A DNA stretch of 56,087 nt from NCBI GenBank assembly GCA_040756435.1, contig JBFLZD010000020.1, positions 1 through 56,087 on the forward strand, read 5' to 3'. Shown piece by piece: positions 1 through 7,745 of the stretch. The stretch's first letter is position 1, and each line of letters opens with the position of its first letter. The DNA is from Spirochaetota bacterium. GTDB lineage: Bacteria; Spirochaetota; UBA4802; UB4802. The translations under genes were made by a program, and so were the position numbers. Under the pieces are notes generated by a model. The model had not been told where the DNA came from. It saw only the letters and a program-made list of their open reading frames with translations, and searched no databases.

Positions 1-285
1 CTGCGACTGAAAACCTGCTTCATACCATTGCCGTGTATAGGCAACATCAGTGGAAAGCTGTGGCCACAACATTCCCCAGCTTTCACGTACTTTATAGCGG
101 TTTTCCTCCACTTTTAAAAGAGCAGCCTTATAGGTATTATTATTTTGTATGGCAGTAGTAATTGCCTGTTGCAGTGTAAGCGGTTGAGCGTTTACCTGCG
201 ATACACTGAAAATAATAACCACTGTCATGAATGAAAGAACACCACTTTTTTGAAACAAATATTTATAAATCTTTTGACAATGCAT
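1..285 (-). CDS. TolC-family outer membrane efflux protein, N-terminal part (cut by window edge)
   Basis: The start codon at 285 has a good ribosome binding site (AGGGAGA) and the frame stays open to the window edge, giving 95 residues. Residues 1-34 form a signal peptide: basic start, hydrophobic stretch (VVIIFSVSQ), cleavage near VNA-Q. What follows (LTLQQAITTAIQNN, then KVEENRYKVRESWGMLWPQL) is the usual opening of TolC-type outer membrane factors, whose long helices form the exit duct of tripartite efflux pumps. The start lies 23 bases inside the upstream tetR gene, so the two are co-transcribed and probably translationally coupled. The rest of the pump would lie beyond position 1. Only the N-terminus is seen, so the subfamily and substrate cannot be judged. 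Confidence 0.75.
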   Translation of the reverse strand, partial: MHCQKIYKYLFQKSGVLSFMTVVIIFSVSQVNAQPLTLQQAITTAIQNNNTYKAALLKVEENRYKVRESWGMLWPQLSTDVAYTRQWYEAGFQSQ

Positions 286-1006
286 ATCGTTCTCCCTGAG
301 CACTTTTAAGCTTATCAATAATTGTATGTAATTTGTGTTGTAATTCATTACTTATGTGAGGCAAAGCAAATACCTTCCCCTTTGGGGTCAGAGCCTTAAA
401 GGTGGCTGTTAGTGTATATTCAAACAATCTTCTTCCATCATCACCACCATAAAAACGGCCATACCATAGAGTATCTTTAAGATACTGCTTGTTATTTTCA
501 AAGGAGATAATAAAATTTACCAGATTAAAAACTATCAAAAATGGGTCGCTGGTTTCAAAATATCCCTGTTCAATACCCTGTTGGATTATTAATGTAATTC
601 TATCCAATCGTGGATAAAGATACTCTATTAAAAGCCTTTTAAATGTTTCACCGCCTTCAGCAATTTCCCAAGAAATTATGCGGTTTGTTTCAGGATCAAT
701 TGCATCATGATGCAGGTACACCAGAATATAGATGGCCACATACAATGCTTCAGGTGGAGTTAGCACATCTTCTTTAAAATATTCTTCAATTATACGTGAT
801 TCTTCATGATGAAATAAAAACTCCAGAACCTCCCTGTATAGCTTTTCTTTACTAGAAAAGTAATAGTGAATAAGTGCCTGATTAACCCCTGCTCGTTTTG
901 CAATAGAACTCATCCGTGCACCACTGTAGCCGCGCTCAGCAAACTCCTTTTTTGCAGCATTCAGAATTACATCATGGGTTTCCTTGGAATATTTGAATGA
1001 TTGCAT
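263..1006 (-). CDS. TetR/AcrR-family transcriptional regulator
   Basis: A 247-residue protein. Residues 1-60 are a typical TetR DNA-binding domain: an N-terminal helix (ILNAAKKEFAERGYSGARMSSIAKRAG) followed by the recognition helix and the signature VNQALIHYYFSSKEKLYREVL. The remaining 180 residues are the variable ligand-binding and dimerisation domain, which gives no clue to the effector. It overlaps the start of a TolC-type efflux gene by 23 bases, the usual arrangement of a local repressor of its own efflux operon. A perfect palindrome at 1030-1047, 24 bases upstream of the start, is a likely autoregulatory operator. Family assignment is secure; the effector is unknown. Confidence 0.92.
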   Translation of the reverse strand: MQSFKYSKETHDVILNAAKKEFAERGYSGARMSSIAKRAGVNQALIHYYFSSKEKLYREVLEFLFHHEESRIIEEYFKEDVLTPPEALYVAIYILVYLHHDAIDPETNRIISWEIAEGGETFKRLLIEYLYPRLDRITLIIQQGIEQGYFETSDPFLIVFNLVNFIISFENNKQYLKDTLWYGRFYGGDDGRRLFEYTLTATFKALTPKGKVFALPHISNELQHKLHTIIDKLKSAQGERYALSKDL

Positions 1007-1029
1007 GTTGTCCCTTAATCTAAAACTTT

Positions 1030-1047
1030 TATGAGCGATAGCTCATA
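1030..1047. promoter_or_regulatory. Probable TetR operator palindrome
   Basis: TATGAGC-GATA-GCTCATA is a perfect inverted repeat with 7-base arms and a 4-base spacer, 24 bases upstream of the tetR start. Position and symmetry fit a TetR-dimer operator; the assignment is inferred. Confidence 0.45.
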
Positions 1048-1166
1048 CTATTAACCATTTGATTTAATTAGAAAGTTTAACTATTTAGTTAAAATACTGC
1101 ATCTTGCTGAAAGCGTCAATATTTTTATTACAAAATTTTAAAAATTTTTTTATTTAAGATTTATTT

Positions 1167-1288
1167 TCACTAATTATTCCTAAATGTGGAAATTTGAATA
1201 AAATATAAAGTAATGTACACCCCCGCCGCCTTTGGCGGCGGGTGTGTACATTATATTCATCATGAAATTTTTAAGGAATTATTGCTGA
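1167..1288 (+). repeat. Dispersed repeat family A, copy 1 (complete)
   Basis: A non-coding element of about 122 bp in the gap between tetR and the acyltransferase gene. Its centre is a hairpin with 20-base arms (1211-1230 and 1234-1253, one mismatch, TTT loop) containing CCGCCGCC/GGCGGCGG, very unlike the AT-rich surroundings. The outer ends are imperfect inverted repeats (TCACTAATTATTCCTA and, on the other strand, TCAGCAATAATTCCTTA). The same sequence recurs at 26464-26756 and at the right edge of the window. No coding capacity. The rest of the 1007-1412 gap is plain AT-rich DNA apart from the operator and a weak promoter. Confidence 0.75.
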
Positions 1289-1356
1289 TTTATTTTGGAA
1301 AACTAAACTTATCTACAGTGTCACAATCATCAAAATTCATTTTTTGTATAAATAGA

Positions 1357-1385
1357 TTGACAGAGAACCATTCATATACTATTTT
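1357..1385 (+). promoter_or_regulatory. Possible promoter of the acyltransferase gene
   Basis: TTGACA at 1357-1362 is followed after 17 bases by TATTTT at 1380-1385. A better-looking TATACT at 1375-1380 is too close (12 bases). A GGAGG ribosome binding site follows just before the start at 1413. Confidence 0.3.
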
Positions 1386-1412
1386 TTAATTATCAAAAGT
1401 GGAGGATAAACT

Positions 1413-2570
1413 ATGCAGCACTCTAATGGCATTATTTACGAATTTTTTTTGTTTTGTTTTAAAGTTGCCTCCATTATGATGCGTCATAGACCTCATCTTA
1501 AAGGCAAAGAATATCTAAAACACATACCTGATTTAGTAATATTTACACCAACCCATGACAGCTATTTTGAAGTTCCCTCGCTTTCAAAAGTATATTACGC
1601 ATTAAAGCCACGTCCTCACTTCGTTATTATGGCTAAAAAGGATTTTTTAAGCGGTAACTATCTGTCATCAAATTTTGGCAAAAAAAACAAATTAGCCTAT
1701 TATCTATTTTATTTTCTGGACAAAACAGGGCTTCCAAAAGCTTTTTTTAAAAAAATGAAACTGATTGATATCCCGCGCCCATTTATAGAGGATTTCAATA
1801 ACAAAGAAGCAATGAAGTCAGAAATATATGCTCAGATGGAAAAATTAAAAAGCTCAATTCACAGTGGGTTTTCCACACTCATTTTCCCTGAAGGCACCAC
1901 ATGGGGCTTTGGAGGTCTTAAAAATCTACGAAGTGGTATTTTTCAGTTAGTTGATAGCACCTTTCGTCATTTTCAAAAAAAGCTCTATATTCTTCCCATT
2001 AACGTCAAAGTTGACCGATGTATGGTAGGGAAAAAAGATATTTTTATTAATGTTGGCAAACCAGTTTTCATTCTTGATGAAAAGGAAAAATTTTTAGCCA
2101 AGGTTTCAGAGATATTAAAGGATCTGCATACCATTACCTTCAGCCAGATTGCGTCAGTATACATGCAGCGTTTGTCTATGGCTGTTGAGGAAATTGATAG
2201 GGTAATTGTTCTTAAAAAAGAAGAAATTGTATCACATCTTGATTCTATTATCGCCGATATTATGGCTCTGGTGAAAGAAGGCAGGCTTCCCAATATTGAT
2301 GAATATCTCAATGACAAAAACTATCGCCATAAAAAATTAAAACGTTTTTTAAAATTTTGTATAAACAAAGGCTATATTGAGAAAAGAAATGGCTCTTTTA
2401 TTATAAACACAAAAAAAGTGCTGGCATCATTCCCCATTAAATCATACCGCAAGGAAAATCCCATTGGTTTTTCAGCAAATGAATTATTATCAATTAATTA
2501 CAACGTTCTCATTGCAGTATACGAAAAGTATTGTAATAGATTCAAATCTATTTCAGCACCTGCTTTGTAG
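1413..2570 (+). CDS. PlsC-like 1-acyl-glycerol-3-phosphate acyltransferase family protein
   Basis: A 385-residue protein with the two main sequence blocks of glycerolipid acyltransferases: THDSYFE at about residues 47-53 in the place of the catalytic HX4D box, and LIFPEGTTWGFGG at 156-168, the acceptor-binding FPEGT block. Such enzymes transfer an acyl chain to a lysolipid at the inner membrane. The catalytic aspartate is replaced by glutamate (HX4E), so the charge relay may differ or the substrate may not be a normal lysophosphatidate. The C-terminal half (about 230-385) carries a lysine-rich extension longer than in housekeeping PlsC. A GGAGG site lies 10 bases before the start. It stands alone, head-to-head with tetR. 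Exact substrate unknown. Confidence 0.7.
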   Translation: MQHSNGIIYEFFLFCFKVASIMMRHRPHLKGKEYLKHIPDLVIFTPTHDSYFEVPSLSKVYYALKPRPHFVIMAKKDFLSGNYLSSNFGKKNKLAYYLFYFLDKTGLPKAFFKKMKLIDIPRPFIEDFNNKEAMKSEIYAQMEKLKSSIHSGFSTLIFPEGTTWGFGGLKNLRSGIFQLVDSTFRHFQKKLYILPINVKVDRCMVGKKDIFINVGKPVFILDEKEKFLAKVSEILKDLHTITFSQIASVYMQRLSMAVEEIDRVIVLKKEEIVSHLDSIIADIMALVKEGRLPNIDEYLNDKNYRHKKLKRFLKFCINKGYIEKRNGSFIINTKKVLASFPIKSYRKENPIGFSANELLSINYNVLIAVYEKYCNRFKSISAPAL

Positions 2571-2573
2571 CAA

Positions 2574-3092
2574 CTAATGAATTGTTCGTAACCCCTTTTT
2601 AACGCCTTCTTTAATATTATGCTGAACCTCTGGTGTAAATAATAAACTTTTTATAAGTGCAGGGTCAAGGCTATAAAACAGGGCAATCGATGTAAGTAAA
2701 ATCACCAGCGCTAACCATCGTGTGTAAATACCAGCCGTTCTTTTGAAAAGAAACACAGCTATGATTACCAGCACCACCGGTGCAATTAATCCTGCTGGCA
2801 CAAGTTTAACACTCACAGGCATACTGATAAATTTTGTAATAAAGGGTATACTATCAATCATTACATTTTTATATATAACATATAATGCAACGATTGTCAC
2901 CAGCAGTGCTAACCACGATGCTATTTTAGTAAAAACACCTTCTGTCCTGTATATCTCATAGATAATAGCGGGGATAATGCTCAATACTATTACTATTGGC
3001 ATAGATAGCCATATACCAATAACACAACCTATAACAGCAATTACTGTAATACTCCCACAAACAATTGGTGCGTGCTGGTATTCTTTTGCCAC
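2574..3092 (-). CDS. Small integral membrane protein, unknown function
   Basis: A 172-residue hydrophobic protein with about five predicted membrane segments (roughly residues 10-28, 28-46, 56-74, 93-114 and 122-142) and a short basic C-terminal tail. The start is GTG at 3092, supported by an AAGGAGG site 9 bases upstream; no ATG start fits. No recognisable catalytic motif. It ends tail-to-tail with the acyltransferase gene, only 3 bases away. The amino-acid pattern looks like a true conserved membrane protein, but I do not recognise the family. Confidence 0.65.
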   Translation of the reverse strand: MAKEYQHAPIVCGSITVIAVIGCVIGIWLSMPIVIVLSIIPAIIYEIYRTEGVFTKIASWLALLVTIVALYVIYKNVMIDSIPFITKFISMPVSVKLVPAGLIAPVVLVIIAVFLFKRTAGIYTRWLALVILLTSIALFYSLDPALIKSLLFTPEVQHNIKEGVKKGLRTIH

Positions 3093-3206
3093 GGCAAACC
3101 TCCTTATCTAAACGTTAAAATTCCAAAATCTTTTTAACTATTTGTATTATTTTTATATTGTTAACAACCAAAATCCTTTAGTAGCAACAAAAATTAATAT
3201 ATCCTC

Positions 3207-4517
3207 TTATTCATTAATCATCGCAGATGGTTGGCCTGTTGCATCAAGTACACTGCTGTAAAAGCGTGAACGAGGATCAATACGTTTGCGCTGTGAGATA
3301 GCAACCTCTATAGGTACATGCGTATAGATATTGCTCCACTGGCCAATGACTAAATCAGTTTTGCCTGCCATGCCTGCATGTACTGCATTTTGCCCCAGCA
3401 ATGTGCAGTAGATTGAATCATTGGGAACAGCAGGTGCACTTCGTATCATGTAGCTTGGATCAATATATTTTAAATTAATCTCTATGCCCTTTTTATTAAA
3501 ATATTCCTGTATTTTTTCTTTAAGATAGATACCTATATCAGCCAACTTTACATTACCCGATGCATCGTACTTCTTTTCTGAATCTTTTTGCAAAATCTCC
3601 TGCCCTGCACCTTCCGCTACACAGATAACCGCATGCCCTCTTTTTTTCAGGCGCTCTTCTAAATGTGCACATAGCCCATTTGGTCCCTCCAGTTCAAAGG
3701 GGACTTCAGGCACCAGAACAAAATTGACATCATTGCTTGCAAGTGCTGCATTTGCTGCAATAAATCCTGAATGGCGCCCCATTAATTTTACCAAACCAAT
3801 CCCGTTGGGTGCACCTTCTGCTTCGGTATGCGCTGCATAAATTGCATCCACTGCAATGGAAAATGCAGTTTCAAAGCCAAATGAACGTTGTATAAAGCTT
3901 ATATCATTATCGATGGTTTTTGGTATACCAACAACTGCTAACTTCAGGCCTCTTTTCTCTGCAATCATTGCAATGTCATGTGCACCTCTTAGTGTACCAT
4001 CACCACCTATGGTATATAATATTTTGACGTTGAGCCTTTCAAGAGTATCAACTAACTTGTCCATATCCTTAGTACCACCCCGTGAAGAGCCCAATATACT
4101 TCCCCCCTGCATGTGAATTGATTTAACAAAATCAGGAGTTAACTCAACGGGTTTATAATTATAATCCGGATTAAGACCATTGTATCCATAAGGTATACCA
4201 ATAATATTCTTTACCCCATACCCATAATATGACTCCATTACCAGGGAACGTATTACATCATTTATGCCAGGGCACAATCCCCCGCAACTGGCAATAGCAA
4301 CTCTTGTTTTTTCAGGATCAAAGAAAATCTTTTCTCGTGGCCCTGCTGCCTCAAAGCTTTCAATATGTTCCCCGCCTTTAGGTGGGTTTTTCCCAATAAA
4401 CGCATTAAGGCGGACTCGTATAGTATCGTCTACAAATGCTGCATCACGCTGGCTGTATTTTTTTAACAATGGTGAATCAATAGTACATGGCCCTAAATTT
4501 TTTATTGTTGTTGGCAT
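3207..4517 (-). CDS. 6-phosphofructokinase, plant/spirochaete-type
   Basis: A 436-residue phosphofructokinase that phosphorylates fructose 6-phosphate in glycolysis. Seen: the nucleotide loop GGLCPGIND at 79-87, GGDGT at 171-175 and PKTIDND at 199-205, plus the MGRHSGF substrate block. Family knowledge: a glycine in GGDGT goes with ATP use, whereas pyrophosphate-dependent enzymes carry GGDD. The lysine in PKTIDND is shared by the long group that includes plant ATP enzymes, so ATP dependence is the best reading but not certain. About 75 residues precede the catalytic core, which makes it longer than the 320-residue E. coli PfkA. It follows the cyclase gene after 15 bases, with a GGGAG site, probably in one operon. 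Confidence 0.9.
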   Translation of the reverse strand: MPTTIKNLGPCTIDSPLLKKYSQRDAAFVDDTIRVRLNAFIGKNPPKGGEHIESFEAAGPREKIFFDPEKTRVAIASCGGLCPGINDVIRSLVMESYYGYGVKNIIGIPYGYNGLNPDYNYKPVELTPDFVKSIHMQGGSILGSSRGGTKDMDKLVDTLERLNVKILYTIGGDGTLRGAHDIAMIAEKRGLKLAVVGIPKTIDNDISFIQRSFGFETAFSIAVDAIYAAHTEAEGAPNGIGLVKLMGRHSGFIAANAALASNDVNFVLVPEVPFELEGPNGLCAHLEERLKKRGHAVICVAEGAGQEILQKDSEKKYDASGNVKLADIGIYLKEKIQEYFNKKGIEINLKYIDPSYMIRSAPAVPNDSIYCTLLGQNAVHAGMAGKTDLVIGQWSNIYTHVPIEVAISQRKRIDPRSRFYSSVLDATGQPSAMINE

Positions 4518-4532
4518 ACACAGCTCCCCAAA

Positions 4533-5969
4533 CTATTTTTTATGAACATACATGATCACCGTTACATCCGGCCAGTTTGATGCATCAAGGGGATACACAC
4601 CCTTTGGTGCTACTATCTTTGTAGTAAGTTTAAGACTCTGCTGAATACCATTAATATATATTGGCGTTGTAGTCAAATAAATATCTTCCGGGTTTTCAAG
4701 ATCTGTTGTATACAATATTGGTATTTTTGAAGGGCTTACATCTATAGAAGTAATTTCATAACCCGGTGGCAATGAACCAACAAGCTGAGGTTTTATTTCA
4801 ACATCACGCTGTTGCATTGTATGCAGTACAAGTTTTACCTGAGGCGGCTCTATATCAATAATATGGACATCATTACTGATATTAAAATTTTTCTGCTGCA
4901 AATTCACCAAATGCTCACCAGGTGATACATTGGTCAGGTCAATAAAAGCTTTCAGTTCATAGGCCTTAATACTTTCTATTTCGCTGGCCGAGCCTGATAC
5001 TGATATACGCACCGTTTGTGGCTTTTCACCAATTATCACCATGTTAGGGGGTAAAGTATACTGCACCGGTATGGTATACGTACGCTGCACTACCTGACTG
5101 GCATTAATGGCAATAGCAAGCCAGATACAGCACCCAACAATCAGGCTTAAAAAAACCTCGGCTATACGAATGCTTCTGGCTCTTCGTTTTGATGATACTG
5201 GAAAAATAGAACTGATATGCTGCAGGTGGTTTTTAATTTCATTTTCTAATTTTTCCTCACTGTCAACCTGCATGTATGAACCAGAATGGAAAACTGATAC
5301 AGTCCCTCGTTCTTCAGATACCGTGATAATCAGTGCATCACACGCTTCAGATAAGCCCAATGACGCATGGTGGCGTGTTCCAAACCGGTAATCTAACTTC
5401 TCAGATGATGATAGTGGCAGCCTGTAGCCAAAGCCCACAATTTTACCGTTTTCCAATACAAGGGCACCATCATGGCCTGGTGAATGAGGATCAAATATGC
5501 TTACGATAAGCGGCACGCTTACCTCGGCATTGATGATAAAGCCGCCATTAATTTTGTTTGTAACCTCATCTTTTCCCGGTATAACGATGATTGCACCCCA
5601 GCGCCGTTCAGCCAGTATAAACGCAGCCTTTGCTATCTCACTAATAAATCCCGATGATTCTTTAAGAAGTTTCTTAACCTTAAACGCTGATGCTGCTCTT
5701 TCAAATATCTTTCGAATTTCAGGTTGAAAGATTACGATTAACGCAATTAACGCAATATTACTTACATTATTGAAAACCCATTCAACCCCGGGAAGTCGTA
5801 TAAATCGTGCCACAAGATAAAATAACACCGCAACGATGATACCCAACCCAATACGCCATGACCCGGAAGAACGCAGGGTTGTATAAAACAAAAATACGAT
5901 AAATGACAAAATGGGAATATCTATTAAACTGCGCCAGTCAAATAATGTTATCAGTGTCTGAATACTCAT
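4533..5969 (-). CDS. cdaA: Diadenylate cyclase CdaA fused to YbbR (CdaR-like) repeats
   Basis: Makes the second messenger c-di-AMP from two ATP. From the preferred start at 5969 (478 residues) there are three membrane helices (about 18-32, 40-56, 70-83), a cytoplasmic DAC domain with both catalytic motifs, DGA at 167-169 and RHHAS at 199-203, then a fourth helix (about 270-288) and an extracytoplasmic region of some 190 residues that resembles YbbR repeats. In Firmicutes the YbbR part is a separate protein, CdaR, encoded next to cdaA; here both are one polypeptide. An in-frame start at 6050 would add a basic stretch with no support. The phosphofructokinase gene follows closely. Domain calls are firm for DAC, good for YbbR. 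Confidence 0.9.
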   Translation of the reverse strand: MSIQTLITLFDWRSLIDIPILSFIVFLFYTTLRSSGSWRIGLGIIVAVLFYLVARFIRLPGVEWVFNNVSNIALIALIVIFQPEIRKIFERAASAFKVKKLLKESSGFISEIAKAAFILAERRWGAIIVIPGKDEVTNKINGGFIINAEVSVPLIVSIFDPHSPGHDGALVLENGKIVGFGYRLPLSSSEKLDYRFGTRHHASLGLSEACDALIITVSEERGTVSVFHSGSYMQVDSEEKLENEIKNHLQHISSIFPVSSKRRARSIRIAEVFLSLIVGCCIWLAIAINASQVVQRTYTIPVQYTLPPNMVIIGEKPQTVRISVSGSASEIESIKAYELKAFIDLTNVSPGEHLVNLQQKNFNISNDVHIIDIEPPQVKLVLHTMQQRDVEIKPQLVGSLPPGYEITSIDVSPSKIPILYTTDLENPEDIYLTTTPIYINGIQQSLKLTTKIVAPKGVYPLDASNWPDVTVIMYVHKK

Positions 5970-6068
5970 AATGATTTTCTTTCTTGTTATAGAATGTATT
6001 GTATGTAAATGTAATTTTATGCAATTACTTTTTTTTACTCTATGATTCAAACATAAGAATTTTGTTAC

Positions 6069-6080
6069 AGTAACTATCGC
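6069..6080 (-). repeat. GCGATAGTTACT 12-mer, copy 1
   Basis: Exact copy of a 12-base motif found four times in the window at gene borders. Here it lies 100 bases upstream of the cdaA start, in the divergent gap with the GH1 gene. Confidence 0.4.
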
Positions 6081-6186
6081 CTATACTTATTTTTTTATTG
6101 ATTTTTCATACTGGTACTTTTTTACTAAAAGCCATAGATACGGTTATATCTTCATAATTTATAGTATAGGTAAAAGGAGACTGCGT

Positions 6187-7515
6187 ATGCCAGCAAAATC
6201 AAACGACATACATTTCCCCAAAGGCTTTTTATGGGGAACAGCAACTGCCGCACATCAGATAGAAGGTGGCAACACCAATAATAACTGGTGGCTTTTTGAA
6301 AAAAGCGGGAAAATAAAAAATAATGATAGCGCTCTTGTTGCGTGCGATCACTGGAATCGTTATAAACAGGACTTTGACCTTTTAAAAAAATTAAACTGCA
6401 ATGCCTATCGTATGTCCATTGAATGGTCGCGCATTTTTCCTAAAGCAGGAACGCTGGATAAAAAGGCACTGGACCACTATGTTACAATGATTGATGAGCT
6501 TATAAAACGAAAAGTTACTCCATTTGTAACGCTTTTTCATTTTACATTGCCCCTATGGTGGTGTAATGAGGGTGGGCTCCTTAACCGTGACAGGGAACAT
6601 TTAGAACATTTTGCACAGTTCTGCCGCGTTGTGGCAACTACATTTAAAGGCAAAGTCAAATTCTACAATACTATCAATGAGCCAAGCATCGTAATGTTAG
6701 GCTACCTTACCGATATGTTTGCCCCTGGTGAAAAAAATATAGTTAAGGCCATTAAAGCGTTAGGTACCGTGATGCTTATGCATGCTATTGCCTACCATAC
6801 AATAAAATCTGTTGACCCCACTGCTAAGGTTGGTATTGTCCATAATGTTCAGATTCCTATACCCTACAATACGAAATGTATCATGGATAATCTTTTAGCA
6901 AAATTTGTTGATTACCTTTTTAACGGTGCTGTTATACGGGCATTACAAATTGGTAAGCTTCCCTTCCAGCTTTTTTCACGGCATAATGAACTTCTTAATT
7001 CAAACGATTTTATTGGGCTTAATTTCTATAATTTTATCAGAGTATCACTAAAACTCAAAGACCTTGCAACATCAGCAACGGACAACCCGCTCTGTGGCAC
7101 AGATAAACTGTGTGCTGGCCTTGGCTGGGAGCCCTATCCTGAAGGCTTTTACCTTGCAATTAAAAGAATGCATAATGCCTTCCCCAACCTTCCCTTGTAC
7201 ATTACCGAAAATGGCATTGGCACCGATGATGATAGCTGGCGACAGAATGTACTCATAGACCATTTAAAGATGATGCATAAAGCATTACAGGAAGGCATTG
7301 ACATAAAAGGCTATTTCCACTGGTCACTTATTGACAATTTTGAATGGGCTCAAGGCTATATGTCACGCTTTGGTCTTGTTGCGGTTGATTTTAAAACACA
7401 AAAACGAACAATAAAACCCAGTGGTAAACTATACGCCCAGATAGCAAAGGCAAATGCCATTCCTTCTTCAATACTCAAAAAATTTCCTGAAGACATTTAC
7501 AGGCCTACGTTTTAA
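6187..7515 (+). CDS. Glycoside hydrolase family 1 beta-glycosidase
   Basis: A 442-residue cytoplasmic GH1 enzyme, full length for the family, hydrolysing beta-glucosides or beta-galactosides. Seen: the N-terminal signature FPKGFLWGTATAAHQIEGG, SIEWSRIFP at 77-85, the acid/base glutamate in NEP (E165), the nucleophile glutamate in ITENG (E341) and YFHWSLIDNFEWAQGY near the C-terminus, which lines the sugar pocket. No phosphate-binding signature of 6-phospho-beta-glucosidases stands out, and no PTS gene is nearby, so an unphosphorylated substrate is more likely. The start has an AAGGAG site at 6174-6180. Transcribed alone, divergent from cdaA. No signal peptide. Confidence 0.92.
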   Translation: MPAKSNDIHFPKGFLWGTATAAHQIEGGNTNNNWWLFEKSGKIKNNDSALVACDHWNRYKQDFDLLKKLNCNAYRMSIEWSRIFPKAGTLDKKALDHYVTMIDELIKRKVTPFVTLFHFTLPLWWCNEGGLLNRDREHLEHFAQFCRVVATTFKGKVKFYNTINEPSIVMLGYLTDMFAPGEKNIVKAIKALGTVMLMHAIAYHTIKSVDPTAKVGIVHNVQIPIPYNTKCIMDNLLAKFVDYLFNGAVIRALQIGKLPFQLFSRHNELLNSNDFIGLNFYNFIRVSLKLKDLATSATDNPLCGTDKLCAGLGWEPYPEGFYLAIKRMHNAFPNLPLYITENGIGTDDDSWRQNVLIDHLKMMHKALQEGIDIKGYFHWSLIDNFEWAQGYMSRFGLVAVDFKTQKRTIKPSGKLYAQIAKANAIPSSILKKFPEDIYRPTF

Positions 7516-7520
7516 TATGT

Positions 7521-7532
7521 GCGATAGTTACT
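7521..7532 (+). repeat. GCGATAGTTACT 12-mer, copy 2
   Basis: Exact copy of the 12-mer, 5 bases after the GH1 stop codon and about 10 bases before a family B element. Confidence 0.4.
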
Positions 7533-7542
7533 GATAAAAAAA

Positions 7543-7717
7543 AGGGGCGTCCCAAAAGACACCTCTTTGCAATGACTTTTGTTTTCCTGTCATTGCGAGG
7601 AACGAAGTGACGAAGCAATCTTGCTTTTAAGGGGCATTGAGATTGCTTCACTTCGTTCGCAATGACATTGCGCTCACGCCATTGCATGCCCTATAGTTTC
7701 TTTTGAGACGGCCCCTT
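7543..7717. mobile_element. MITE-like element, repeat family B, copy 1
   Basis: About 175 bp with imperfect terminal inverted repeats (AGGGGCGTCCCAAAAGA at the left; its counterpart, TCTTTTGAGACGGCCCCT, at the right). Inside are inverted CATTGCGAGGAACGAAG / CTTCGTTCGCAATG modules around GAAGCAATC. No transposase gene, so it would be moved in trans. Related copies lie at 26519-26712 and 51191-51528. The gap between the GH1 gene and fdnH holds little else. Confidence 0.75.
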
Positions 7718-7745
7718 TCTATTGCCTTATAAAAGTAGTGTTTGC

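Noticed and set aside
5970-6050. A 27-residue extension of CdaA
   Set aside because: No ribosome site, basic composition unlike CdaA N-termini, and the usual CdaA start with its first helix follows at 5969.
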